Positions 55,571 through 64,000 of a stretch of DNA of 64,000 nt are shown here, piece by piece; position 1 is the stretch's first letter; every line of letters starts with the position of its first letter. The notes below the pieces were generated by a model. The model had not been told where the DNA came from. It searched no databases and worked only from the letters and a program-made list of their open reading frames with translations. Location of the stretch: NCBI RefSeq assembly GCF_003095655.1, contig NZ_CP029151.1, positions 805,001-869,000 of the forward strand, read 5' to 3'. Source of the DNA: Dokdonia sp. Dokd-P16 (GTDB lineage: Bacteria; Bacteroidota; Bacteroidia; Flavobacteriales; Flavobacteriaceae). A program made the translations under genes and the position numbers.

Positions 55571-56389
55571 ATGGAAGATTATCAAAAATGGATTGACCTC
55601 GCTATCGAAAAAGGATCAGAATACGGACTCAAAATCCTTATGGCAGTAGTCATATGGGTCGTAGGTAAATGGGTTATTGGAAAACTAATGAAGGTTTTCA
55701 AGAAAGTGCTCGAGAAAAATAAGAATATGGATAAGACACTTGAGAAGTTTTTATCTAATCTCGTGAGAACTATTTTACTAGTGCTACTTATTATAGCCAT
55801 TTTAGGACAATTAGGTATAGATACAGCATCTTTTGCTGCTATTCTTGCAGCCGCTGGTCTTGCTGTTGGTCTCGCGCTACAAGGTTCTTTATCTAATTTT
55901 GCTGGTGGTGTATTACTTATGCTTTTTAAACCTTTTAAAGTAGGTGATCTTATAGAAGCTCAAGGTGAAGTAGGAGTTGTATCTGAAATTCAAATCTTTA
56001 CTACCAAGATAGCTACACCAGGAAATAAACTAGTTATTATACCAAATGGTGTTTTATCTAATGGTAATATTAAAAACTACACAGAACTAGGTGAACTACG
56101 TGTAGACCTTACCATAGGTGTATCTTACGATGCAGATATTAAGGCGACTAAAGAAGCTCTTATGCGCGCTATGCACTCTCAAGAATATGTACTACAAGTA
56201 CCTGCTCCATCTGTAAATATGGGTGAGCTTGCAGATAGCTCTGTAAATTATGAAGTACGTCCTTGGGCTACACCAGAAAATTACTGGGATGTATACTTCC
56301 AAACTATCGAAAATTGTAAAATTGAACTTGACAAAGCTGGGATTGAAATTCCTTATCCACATGCTGTCGAAATACACAAAGAAGCTTAA
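55571..56389 (+). CDS. MscS-family mechanosensitive channel (second)
   Basis: A 272-residue paralogue of the preceding protein. The pore helix is AAILAAAGLAVGLALQGSLSNFAGGVLLMLFKPF, and the beta domain has VGDLIEAQGEVGVVSEIQIFTTKI. Sequence identity with the first channel is moderate, so the duplication is old. The MscS TM3 pattern (small residues alternating with large) is well kept. Confidence 0.95.
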   Translation: MEDYQKWIDLAIEKGSEYGLKILMAVVIWVVGKWVIGKLMKVFKKVLEKNKNMDKTLEKFLSNLVRTILLVLLIIAILGQLGIDTASFAAILAAAGLAVGLALQGSLSNFAGGVLLMLFKPFKVGDLIEAQGEVGVVSEIQIFTTKIATPGNKLVIIPNGVLSNGNIKNYTELGELRVDLTIGVSYDADIKATKEALMRAMHSQEYVLQVPAPSVNMGELADSSVNYEVRPWATPENYWDVYFQTIENCKIELDKAGIEIPYPHAVEIHKEA

Positions 56390-56410
56390 GAAGCTCTTTC
56401 TTAAAAGTAA

Positions 56411-56450
56411 AAATCCCGTGATACAGTATTGTATCACGGGATTTTTTTTT
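56411..56450. terminator. bidirectional terminator between MscS and tsaB
   Basis: AATCCCGTGATAC and GTATCACGGGATT form a perfect 13-bp stem with A-run and T-run, serving the convergent genes. Confidence 0.93.
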
Positions 56451-56465
56451 GCTTAAGGGTTATTA

Positions 56466-57143
56466 CTACTTTGCTTTAGGCTTACCTGCAATAAAATCTT
56501 TGAGGTAATACGGTTCAAAATAAGCTACATCTTCAAGATCATTAGCTTCAAATTTTGACTGTGCCATAGTTGCCATTTGTGTTGATGATGGCAGCTCTCC
56601 TATCACAAACCTAGCATTAGGATGCTCACAGATTTCTTGAAATTTTTCTACGCCATTCCCCACAAAGTGAACGATTCCCTTATCTAAATATTCGGTAAAA
56701 GATGTTTCATCTAGTATTTGTGCTTGGGTTTCTCTGTGACGATTTCCATTATTATCAAAAACGGCACTGTACACCTCCATACGACGCGCATCAAGCATTG
56801 GGATGATGAGTTCGCCATCGTTTATAGTTAGCTTTCGCGAAAGCGCACCTAAAGTATCTACAGAGATAAGCGGTATATCTAGTGCTGCACAGAGTCCCTT
56901 TGTTGCCGAAACACCTATACGAAGCCCTGTATAGCTTCCTGGACCTTTACTTACAGCAATTGCATTAAGTTTATCTTTAGTAACACCTGCTGTATCAAGC
57001 ACCTCTTTAATAAATACGTGTAATCGCTCTGCGTGAGAATACTTTTGAGCATTATCTTCTTGCATTGCCACTACGTTTCCATTAATAGACAAAGCCACCG
57101 AACAATTTGTGGTGGCTGTCTCTAGACATAATATACGTGTCAT
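56466..57143 (-). CDS. tsaB: tRNA threonylcarbamoyladenosine biosynthesis protein TsaB
   Basis: A 225-residue member of the ASKHA fold. LCLETATTNCSVALSINGNVV, SKGPGSYTGLRIGVSATKGLCAAL and PMLDARRMEVYSAVF are the family blocks. It acts with TsaD and TsaE to install t6A37 in ANN-decoding tRNAs. The C-terminus ends in AYFEPYYLKDFIAGKPK. It is the last gene of the efflux operon, 3 bases after the adaptor gene. A palindrome copy (core 56834-56841) encodes LSRK. Confidence 0.95.
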   Translation of the reverse strand: MTRILCLETATTNCSVALSINGNVVAMQEDNAQKYSHAERLHVFIKEVLDTAGVTKDKLNAIAVSKGPGSYTGLRIGVSATKGLCAALDIPLISVDTLGALSRKLTINDGELIIPMLDARRMEVYSAVFDNNGNRHRETQAQILDETSFTEYLDKGIVHFVGNGVEKFQEICEHPNARFVIGELPSSTQMATMAQSKFEANDLEDVAYFEPYYLKDFIAGKPKAK

Positions 57144-57146
57144 TTT

Positions 57147-58433
57147 TTACTCTTCAGATTCGTTTTTTTCTTCTCCCTTTACCTCAACTTTATCTCCTGT
57201 TTTGAGTGTTTTAGTTACAAGACTGTAAGGGCCTATTATGATCTCATCTCCTTCTTCTAGACCTGTTAAGATTTCAATTTTAGAGTCATCTTGTATTCCT
57301 GTGGTTACCACCTTCAACTTTGCTTCACCACCACTCTTCACAAATACACATTCAAATTTCTCCTCTGCCGCTCCTGCAGTTGTTGTAGACTTTGGCATAG
57401 TGCTTCTTGTAGCACTAGTATCTGTTTTTACTACAATAGCACTTATAGGTGCTGCAAGAATATCGTTACGCTTCTTAGTAATGATATCTACAGTAGCCGT
57501 CATACCAGGTCTGAAAGGCGAATATGTATCCTTTTTACCTTCTAGCAAGTGCTTATATGATTCTTCTAGAATACGCACTTTTACTTTAAAATTTGTAACC
57601 TGATCTGCAGTGAGTGTTGCTTGAGCCGAGTTTGCAATTTCTGTAACCACACCAGCAAATTTTGTTTTTAGGTATGCATCTACCTCTACGATCGTTGAAT
57701 CTCCTATTGCAATTTTTACAATATCATTTTCATTTACATCTACCTCAACCTCCATATTATTAAGGTTTGCTACACGTACAATTTCTGTTCCTGCCATTTG
57801 AGCAGTACCTACTACACGTTCTCCCAGCTCTACATTAAGCATAGAAATTGTACCATCACGTGGTGCAAAAATAGAAGTACGCCCTAGATTATCTGTAGCT
57901 TGCTTTACTTGTGCAGCTACACTCTGTACGTTATAGAACGCACTCTGACGATTTGCTTGCGCGATATCGAGATCAGACTGTGCTCTTTCAAAATCTGCTT
58001 TTGAGATTACTCCTTTATCAAAAAGTGGCTTATTACGATTAAAAGTAAGCTTGGCTTGATTAAGGCTAGCTTCTGCTTGTGATAATCCTGCACGGCTATT
58101 TTGTAACGCTGCGCGACTCTGGCTTACTGCTGCTTGCACTAAGTCAGGATTGATTTTTACAAGTAGGTCTCCTTTCTTTACATCTTGACCTTCTTTAATA
58201 GGAAGATCTATGATTTCTCCAGATACTTCTGATGATAGTTTTACTTCTATCTCTGGCTGTATTTTACCCGTAGCGGCCACAGTCTCAATGATAGTTGCTC
58301 GCTCTAGCTTCTGCACCTCTACAGCCTTGAAATTACCAGACTTACCGAAAGCTCCAGATTTTTTACCTGCGATTAATGCTATAACTACAATAGCAACAAT
58401 ACCTAGTAAAATGAAAAGTGTTTTTTTACTCAT
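57147..58433 (-). CDS. efflux periplasmic adaptor (HlyD/MacA type), second
   Basis: A 428-residue membrane-fusion protein. N-terminal anchor helix (about 4-22), barrel-sandwich lipoyl halves (AATGKIQPEIEVKLSSEVSGEI, PIKEGQDVKKGDLLVKINPDLV), an alpha hairpin (about 105-180), and C-terminal beta barrel with FRPGMTATVDI. Similar in build to the adaptor at 60-61 kb but divergent. Cotranscribed with the TolC gene upstream (5 bases) and tsaB downstream. Confidence 0.93.
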   Translation of the reverse strand: MSKKTLFILLGIVAIVVIALIAGKKSGAFGKSGNFKAVEVQKLERATIIETVAATGKIQPEIEVKLSSEVSGEIIDLPIKEGQDVKKGDLLVKINPDLVQAAVSQSRAALQNSRAGLSQAEASLNQAKLTFNRNKPLFDKGVISKADFERAQSDLDIAQANRQSAFYNVQSVAAQVKQATDNLGRTSIFAPRDGTISMLNVELGERVVGTAQMAGTEIVRVANLNNMEVEVDVNENDIVKIAIGDSTIVEVDAYLKTKFAGVVTEIANSAQATLTADQVTNFKVKVRILEESYKHLLEGKKDTYSPFRPGMTATVDIITKKRNDILAAPISAIVVKTDTSATRSTMPKSTTTAGAAEEKFECVFVKSGGEAKLKVVTTGIQDDSKIEILTGLEEGDEIIIGPYSLVTKTLKTGDKVEVKGEEKNESEE

Positions 58434-58438
58434 TTTGG

Positions 58439-59896
58439 TTAGAATTTTAGTTCGGTAACTGGAACTCCAAAATAGAGCTCTAATACCTTTATACGGAAAA
58501 TATAATCATATTTAGAACGCGCAATCTCAATCTGTGCGTTATCGTAACGTAATTTACTTTGGCTAAAATCAAAGGCGTTTGTAAGCCCTACATCATAACG
58601 ATCTTTTGCATATGCATATGCTAGCTCTTGCGACTCTACAGCTATTTTGGCTGCTTCATAACTTTCTCTTGCGGCTTTTGCATCTGTGTATGCTTGATAA
58701 ACAGCAGTTCTTAGGTTTTGCTCTGCTAGCTCTTTTTGAAACTCTGAGCGCATCACATTTACCTCACTACGTTTTACTTGATTTTTTACACTGAATCCAT
58801 TAAACACAGGAACCCTCAAAGATAATCCATAAGAGATACCATCATTAAGATATAGTTGCTCTATAAATGGTAATGGCCCTACTTCATCAACTCCAGTAAT
58901 ATTAGGAGATAAGCTGGTTACAATATCACCGGTGTTACCAACAACTCCAATAGGATTTCCAGAATCAATAAAAGGAGTATCAGGATCTATAGATGTATTA
59001 AAACCGCTTGATCTACTTGACTCTCTAGTATTATAATTAAAGAATGCATCTAGTGTAGGATAAAATCCCGTTTTACTTATTTCTAAATCCTTTTTGGCTA
59101 TTGCTTCATTTTGAGCAGCGATCTTAAGATCATAACGGGTTTCCTTTGCCGTCTCTATCAACACATCTGCTTGTGTGTCTAATATTCCTTCTCCTCGCAC
59201 CTCATATTCCCCTTCGGCAATATCAAAGTTTGCAATATCTTTTATATTCAATAGTTGAGCTAAGTTCACAAGACCTATAGTAACACTATTTTCGGCAGCT
59301 ACTATACGTTGTCTTTCACTAGCATCTGTTGCGCGTATTTCTAGTAAATCACCTCTAGGCAATACACCTCCATCCACTAGTTCTTGTGTGCGTTGTATTT
59401 GCTCCTTAGTCACTGCGTTTTGAGTGATAATTACTTTTGCACTTTCTCTTGCAAGTAATACTTGAAGATATGACACTGCCACATTAAGAGCGACATCATC
59501 TTTAAGCTTAGCAATATTATAATCTGCTGCGATTTTAGAAAGTTCTGCTCTGTCTAGTACTTTATGGTTTCTAAAACCGTTGATTAATCGCACTCCAGAA
59601 CTTATCCCAAAAGATGAGTTACGTGTTTGTTGCGTTTCTAAAACTCCAGTAAGCACGTTTTGTGTAAGACCCGTTTGCCAAGAATTTGATGCCGTACCGT
59701 TTAAGGTAGGTAAAAATGCTCCTATGGCATCAGAGCGGTCTATGGCTGCAGTCTCTAGATCTAACTCCGTTTGCTGGATGTTAATATTATTATCTATCGC
59801 ATATTGCACGCATTCTTGCAGGGTCCACTTCTTCTCTTGACTATACGTCGTGAGAGCGAGTAACGCTGTCATACAAAATAAGATGGCTTTTTTCAT
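58439..59896 (-). CDS. TolC-family outer-membrane efflux protein
   Basis: A 485-residue protein with a signal peptide (MKKAILFCMTALLALTTYSQ) and two OEP repeats: WTLQECVQYAIDNNINIQQTELDLETA at the start and long helices with QAYTDAKAARESYEAAKIAVESQELAYAYAKDRYDVG near the end. It forms the trans-periplasmic tunnel for the export system. It lies between the two adaptor genes. Confidence 0.95.
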   Translation of the reverse strand: MKKAILFCMTALLALTTYSQEKKWTLQECVQYAIDNNINIQQTELDLETAAIDRSDAIGAFLPTLNGTASNSWQTGLTQNVLTGVLETQQTRNSSFGISSGVRLINGFRNHKVLDRAELSKIAADYNIAKLKDDVALNVAVSYLQVLLARESAKVIITQNAVTKEQIQRTQELVDGGVLPRGDLLEIRATDASERQRIVAAENSVTIGLVNLAQLLNIKDIANFDIAEGEYEVRGEGILDTQADVLIETAKETRYDLKIAAQNEAIAKKDLEISKTGFYPTLDAFFNYNTRESSRSSGFNTSIDPDTPFIDSGNPIGVVGNTGDIVTSLSPNITGVDEVGPLPFIEQLYLNDGISYGLSLRVPVFNGFSVKNQVKRSEVNVMRSEFQKELAEQNLRTAVYQAYTDAKAARESYEAAKIAVESQELAYAYAKDRYDVGLTNAFDFSQSKLRYDNAQIEIARSKYDYIFRIKVLELYFGVPVTELKF

Positions 59897-59976
59897 AATC
59901 TTGATTGATGTCCAATATGACTATTGAAACGGTTATATGTTACAAAAACTGTTAATTATTTTTTTTGAGAGGTTGT

Positions 59977-59997
59977 TACGCTTTCGCGAAAGCGTAC
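59977..59997. repeat. TTCGCGAA palindrome copy (core 59983-59990)
   Basis: TTACGCTTTCGCGAAAGCGTAC, a complete palindrome in the 140-base gap between the TolC and first adaptor genes, the widest gap inside this operon. Confidence 0.9.
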
Positions 59998-60036
59998 TTA
60001 AAAAACCTCCTTGCATCTATAAAACACGGGGGTTAT

Positions 60037-61206
60037 CTAGCCTCTACCTCCTCCAAATCCAGTAGGGATTTTAAGCTGGTTCCACACCTTGATATTATCT
60101 TCTGCTGTGATTCCGCTCTTTACTTCTACAAAAATACCATCACTCACACCCACTTCTATATCACGACGTTCAAACTCTTGATCGCCTGTGGCAACCTCCA
60201 CAAATGGCTTCTTAGTCTTAGGATCATATTGTACAAGTGCCTCTTTTATTGATAGAACATCTGTCGCTTTCTCAAGAATAATACTAGCATTTGCACTTAA
60301 TCCAGCTCTAATAAATGTATCAGAATTTGTGCGATCTAGTGTTCCTTTAATTTCAAACTGAATCGCTCCATTTTCGGCTACGCCCTTAGGTGCTATATAA
60401 TCAAGAGTCGCATTAAAAGTCATATTTTCTATTGCTCCTACGGTGATTTCTAATGGTAAATCTTCTTTTATTTTACCTACCTCACTCTCGTCCACTTTTC
60501 CTTCAAAAATCATTTTATCTACATCTGCTAGTGTTGCAACCGTAGTTCCATCATTAAAGTTGTTTGCTTCAATTACTTGGTTTCCCGTTTTTACTGGAAC
60601 GTCAAGAATCATCCCAGTAATGGTAGATCTAATTTGAGTAGTGGCAGCATTACCAAGACCACTAGTAGTTCCCGTTTTAATAATATCGTAATTTTGAGAA
60701 GCACTCGTAAGATTTACTTGCTCCTGCTTTACACGCTGTTGCGCTTGGTTATATGCATTCTGAATACCATCAAAATCATTTGCAGAAATTACTCCTTTAT
60801 CAAAGAGCGCCTTCTGACGGTCGTAAATACTTTTTTGATTTGCTAGCGCAAGCTTTGCAGTCTCAACTCCCGTGCGAGCTCCTGCAATATTATTCTTTGC
60901 ATTTGTAAGTGATGATGCATTAGGCACCACCTCAATTTGAGCGATAAGATCTCCTGCTTTGATATTATCTCCAGCCTCTACATAAATCTCTTTAATAATA
61001 CCAGACACGTTAGGCTTAATAAGCACTTCCTCCTTAGGAACAATACTTCCAGTAGCCACCGTTTTCTTAACAATGGTGCGGCTAGAAGCTTGCTCTGTAG
61101 TGTAAACAATAGGGTCTTGCTTATCTTTTGTGTAGATGTACCAGATGCCTACTGCAAATAATATGACGATTACAATGAGTGTAATAATGGTTCCTGTGCG
61201 TTTCAT
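60037..61206 (-). CDS. efflux periplasmic adaptor (MacA type), first
   Basis: A 389-residue membrane-fusion protein. Anchor helix (about 6-24), lipoyl halves (VATGSIVPKEEVLIKPNVSGII, YVEAGDNIKAGDLIAQIEVV), helical hairpin, barrel, and a short C-terminal GFGGGRG tail. It is directly downstream of the permease pair, as in macAB loci. Confidence 0.93.
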   Translation of the reverse strand: MKRTGTIITLIVIVILFAVGIWYIYTKDKQDPIVYTTEQASSRTIVKKTVATGSIVPKEEVLIKPNVSGIIKEIYVEAGDNIKAGDLIAQIEVVPNASSLTNAKNNIAGARTGVETAKLALANQKSIYDRQKALFDKGVISANDFDGIQNAYNQAQQRVKQEQVNLTSASQNYDIIKTGTTSGLGNAATTQIRSTITGMILDVPVKTGNQVIEANNFNDGTTVATLADVDKMIFEGKVDESEVGKIKEDLPLEITVGAIENMTFNATLDYIAPKGVAENGAIQFEIKGTLDRTNSDTFIRAGLSANASIILEKATDVLSIKEALVQYDPKTKKPFVEVATGDQEFERRDIEVGVSDGIFVEVKSGITAEDNIKVWNQLKIPTGFGGGRG

Positions 61207-61228
61207 GGTATGAGTGGTTGATTGTATT

Positions 61229-62488
61229 TTATTCTATTCTTAATGCGTCTATAGGCTTCATTTGTATTGCCCTTGAAGCAGGAATAAATCCAGCTAGTAA
61301 TCCTGATACAATCAAGATAGCGAGTGCAACAAAAATGACATTAATATTTACTGATGGATTTGCAAAATTATCTACTTTTCCTACTTGGTCTAAAATGGTA
61401 TTCATCACCCATATAAATCCAGCGGCGACGGCGATACCAGACATTCCCGAGATAATAGTAAGCACTAAAGATTCTTGCAAAATCTGAGATTTAATTTCCC
61501 ATGGCGTCGCACCTAGTGCTCTGCGCACACCTATTTCCTTAGTGCGTTCTTTTACCACAATAAGCATAATATTACTTATTCCTATCACTCCAGAAAGTAG
61601 CACTAATGACCCTACGAAATAACCCACAAAAGTGAGGATAGAAAATAGCCCCATCACACGACCATATGCTTCTGACAAATCAAAATGACCTATTGCTCGT
61701 TTATCATCAGGGTGGATAGAGCGCTGCTCTCTCATGGTTGCAAATACTTGCTCCTTAATGTCTGTGATATTAATGTCTTCACTAGCAGTTATTGCCATCC
61801 ACCCTACATTATCACCTCTATTAAAAGCTTGTGAAAACGTGGTAAAAGGCACAAAAATAGTATTTGCATCTTCCTCTGCGTCTCCGCTACTTTTTGGGTT
61901 TTTAAAAGTACCTACCACTAGAAAATTTACACCATTTATTTTAATATAGGTGTTGAGGACTTCTTCTCCATTATCATACAACCCCTTCACTACATCTTCT
62001 CCTATGACACAAATCTTACGTTTTTCATTAATATCAGAATATGAGATGTAACGTCCGGAAGTAATGTCTTGAGGCTGCTGTTTTATAAATTCTGGATAAT
62101 CTCCGTAGATACTAAAAGCTCCTGTTTTTTCATTGCGCGTCACATTGTTTGCACCATTAAATCCTCCAAGTTGATTACGGGGTGAGATATATTTAAGCTC
62201 TGGATACTTCTCTCTAAGCACCTCAACATCTTCAAGCTTAAAACTAAATCTTCTTCCCTTAGGTAGTCCTTTATACGATATGGACGTACCTTGCGACCAC
62301 ATAAACATAGAGTTCGTCGCAAAGTCACCAAAATCTGCCGAAACTCCATTCTTAAGTCCGTTGGTTAAAGCAAGAAGCAATACCAATATTAAGATTCCCC
62401 AGAATACACCAAATGCGGTAAGTAACGTGCGAAACTTATTTGCATTGAGGGCTTCTAATATTTCATTCCAGCGGTCTTTGCTAAACAT
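61229..62488 (-). CDS. MacB-like ABC transporter permease (second)
   Basis: A 419-residue protein with four membrane helices: one near the N-terminus (about 22-44) and three in the last third. The periplasmic MacB_PCD domain lies between. The FtsX domain has NIMLIVVKERTKEIGVRRALGATPWEIKSQIL. It ends SRAIQMKPIDALRIE. Probably pairs with the first permease as a heterodimer. Confidence 0.95.
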   Translation of the reverse strand: MFSKDRWNEILEALNANKFRTLLTAFGVFWGILILVLLLALTNGLKNGVSADFGDFATNSMFMWSQGTSISYKGLPKGRRFSFKLEDVEVLREKYPELKYISPRNQLGGFNGANNVTRNEKTGAFSIYGDYPEFIKQQPQDITSGRYISYSDINEKRKICVIGEDVVKGLYDNGEEVLNTYIKINGVNFLVVGTFKNPKSSGDAEEDANTIFVPFTTFSQAFNRGDNVGWMAITASEDINITDIKEQVFATMREQRSIHPDDKRAIGHFDLSEAYGRVMGLFSILTFVGYFVGSLVLLSGVIGISNIMLIVVKERTKEIGVRRALGATPWEIKSQILQESLVLTIISGMSGIAVAAGFIWVMNTILDQVGKVDNFANPSVNINVIFVALAILIVSGLLAGFIPASRAIQMKPIDALRIE

Positions 62489-62557
62489 CTTGTTATACCT
62501 TGTGAAGGTGTTTTTAGTTAAACGTTAGTTCCTCCTTTTATAACGGGAGTAATTTAT

Positions 62558-62580
62558 GAGTACGCTTTCGCGAAAGCGTG
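62558..62580. repeat. TTCGCGAA palindrome copy (core 62567-62574)
   Basis: GTACGCTTTCGCGAAAGCGTGA, a complete palindrome in the 102-base gap between the two permease genes. Confidence 0.9.
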
Positions 62581-62590
62581 ATAGTTAATT

Positions 62591-63835
62591 TTATTCGTCT
62601 CTTAGTGCCTCTATAGGTCTAATATTTGCTGCTCTTCTAGCTGGAATATAACCTGCTAGTGCTCCTGCAACTATTAATATAATCACTGTCGAAATTGCTG
62701 TTGTAAAATCTACTTGAGGAAACTTAATAAAGTCACTATCTATTTGTGGTCCTATGAGCTCCAATAAACCTACGCCTAGAAACAAACCTAAAAATCCAGC
62801 GATTGCGGTAATAAAAATAGATTCTTGTAGTATCATCCCAATGATAGAACTAGGTAATGCCCCTAGTGCCTTTCTCACTCCAATTTCCTTGGTGCGCTCT
62901 TTAACAATAATAAGCATGATGTTGCTTACTCCTACTACCCCAGCGATAATAGTTCCTATGCCTACAAACCAAAATACCATACGTATGGTGTCTATAAGGC
63001 TATATATTTTTTGTGCTTCTTCAAGATTATAATTTACACGCACCGCGCTCCTATCATCTGGTGATATCTGGTAGCGTGACTTAATCTCATCTTCAATACC
63101 CTGACTCACTGCTGCAGATAGTGCTACGGCCTCATCAAAATTTTCAGACATTTTTACGGTAAATGCCATAGAGCGCAAGTTGTCTCCCGCATTAAATACT
63201 CTTTGTGCAGTACTAAGCGGAATAAAAATTCTAGATTCCTCGCGTTCACCTCCTGGATCAGTAAAGACTCCAGCTACTAGAAAATTAATCCCACTTATTT
63301 TTATGGTTTCTCCTATAGGGTCTGCTGTTTTAAAGAGGTCATTTTTTACCTTCTGACCTATAATCGCAACTTTGATGCCTTCGTCTTCGTCTTTTTGAGT
63401 AAGAAATCTACCTGCAGAGAGTGTTGCGTTTTCTATAAATTGCTGTCCATAGTTTGCTCCTTCTATACGATAATTACCAGACTCGTTCCCATAGTTTACC
63501 TGGCCACCCCAGATATTATATAATCCAGTTTTATGCTCTAAGGCCTCACCAAACTTTGTATTGACATTTTCATAATCACTATTATGCATTTGGATACGCC
63601 TACCAGGATTAAGACCTGCATATTCCTTTGTGGTAACACCGGTCCATACATTTACACGGCTTTCGGCGTCTTGAGCAAATTGAGTTTTTACTCCTTTTTG
63701 AATACCCGTACTAAAACCTAATAAAATCACTAGGATAAAAATCCCTGATGCTACAGATAGACCAGTAAGAAATGTACGAAGTTTGTTTTTTCCTATGGTC
63801 TCAAAAATCTCTTGCCAGCGTTCTACATCAAACAT
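62591..63835 (-). CDS. MacB-like ABC transporter permease (first)
   Basis: A 414-residue protein of the same layout. It has MacB_PCD and FtsX domains with SNIMLIIVKERTKEIGVRKALGALPSSIIGMILQESIFI, and ends ARRAANIRPIEALRDE. The start overlaps the ATPase gene by 8 bases (CATGTTTGATG), so the two are translationally coupled. Confidence 0.95.
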   Translation of the reverse strand: MFDVERWQEIFETIGKNKLRTFLTGLSVASGIFILVILLGFSTGIQKGVKTQFAQDAESRVNVWTGVTTKEYAGLNPGRRIQMHNSDYENVNTKFGEALEHKTGLYNIWGGQVNYGNESGNYRIEGANYGQQFIENATLSAGRFLTQKDEDEGIKVAIIGQKVKNDLFKTADPIGETIKISGINFLVAGVFTDPGGEREESRIFIPLSTAQRVFNAGDNLRSMAFTVKMSENFDEAVALSAAVSQGIEDEIKSRYQISPDDRSAVRVNYNLEEAQKIYSLIDTIRMVFWFVGIGTIIAGVVGVSNIMLIIVKERTKEIGVRKALGALPSSIIGMILQESIFITAIAGFLGLFLGVGLLELIGPQIDSDFIKFPQVDFTTAISTVIILIVAGALAGYIPARRAANIRPIEALRDE

Positions 63836-64000
63836 GATTGATTGCCTTTACTTGATTTACGAGTGTATCATCTATAATGCGACCGTCTTTTAGGTTTACA
63901 ATGCGCTTAGTCATCTCTGCAATATCTGGCTCGTGGGTAACAATTAAAATTGTTTTGCCCTCATCATTAATTCCCTGTATGAGATCCATCACCTCGTAAG
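63828..64000 (-). CDS. ABC transporter ATP-binding protein (3' part)
   Basis: Only the last 57 codons are in the window. ILIVTHEPDIAEMTKRIVNLKDGRIIDD is the H-loop and following strand of a MacB/LolD-type ATPase. The protein ends VKAINHV. The gene runs off the right edge. As first of the operon it should energise the heterodimeric permease. Confidence 0.92.
   Translation of the reverse strand, partial: YEVMDLIQGINDEGKTILIVTHEPDIAEMTKRIVNLKDGRIIDDTLVNQVKAINHV

Overview
The window is chromosomal DNA from a marine-type member of the Flavobacteriaceae (phylum Bacteroidota). The evidence is promoters with the Bacteroidota -7 motif TAnnTTTG, typical families (Porin_10, GSCFA, DUF6503-like, DUF5522, 660-residue urocanate hydratase, 580-residue aromatic amino acid hydroxylase, DUF5117/DUF4953 metalloprotease), low G+C and a 16S end typical of the phylum. 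A very abundant palindrome, ACGCTTTCGCGAAAGCGTA, would fit a Dokdonia/Krokinobacter-like genome, but the genus is only a guess.

Layout. 1-3.4 kb: an rRNA operon on the minus strand (16S, tRNA-Ile, tRNA-Ala, start of 23S) with three tandem promoters. 3.6-13.6 kb: outer-membrane porin, rnhB, a large lipoprotein, lipB, a 1-kb block of palindromic repeats, a lipoprotein coupled to a small YqaE/Pmp3 protein, and lysS. 13.8-16.2 kb: an AT-rich accessory island with a cupin-like protein, a SLATT-type two-helix membrane protein and a lipoprotein. 16.3-25.4 kb: MORN protein, adenine/adenosine deaminase, then a TetR-controlled stress/redox cluster (AhpD-like, SDR, EthD, lipoprotein, oxygenase-like, DsbA-like), DCC and YiaA proteins. 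25.4-31.9 kb: a second repeat array, a zinc-ribbon membrane protein, a TPR-like protein, a zinc metalloprotease and a Spy-like protein.

31.9-35.1 kb is a recombination-scarred polymorphic-toxin immunity locus: a truncated PD-(D/E)xK (PoNe-like) toxin tip overlapping its PoNi-type (DUF1910/DUF1911) immunity gene, three further small immunity-like genes, a toxin-tail remnant, and a duplicated, frameshifted copy of the flanking gene. 35.2-38.6 kb: hemL, a LysM glucosaminidase, a PLP desulfhydrase/deaminase and a mini HExxH protein. 38.7-49.9 kb: hutU, DUF4136 lipoprotein, enoyl-CoA hydratase, aromatic amino acid hydroxylase, rhodanese, GSCFA protein, alaS, M23 peptidase and a MerR regulator. 50-56.4 kb: LemA with two TPM proteins, dodecin, a YyaL-type thioredoxin-domain protein and two tandem MscS channels. 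56.4-64 kb: a minus-strand export operon (MacB-type ATPase, two permeases, two adaptors, TolC) ending in tsaB.

The strongest unexplained signal is the palindrome with core TTCGCGAA. I counted 21 copies in 64 kb, about half inside genes in three reading frames. They are spaced at 2.2-3.5 kb between 37.9 and 62.6 kb and are absent from both accessory islands. No insertion sequence, prophage or CRISPR array was seen.
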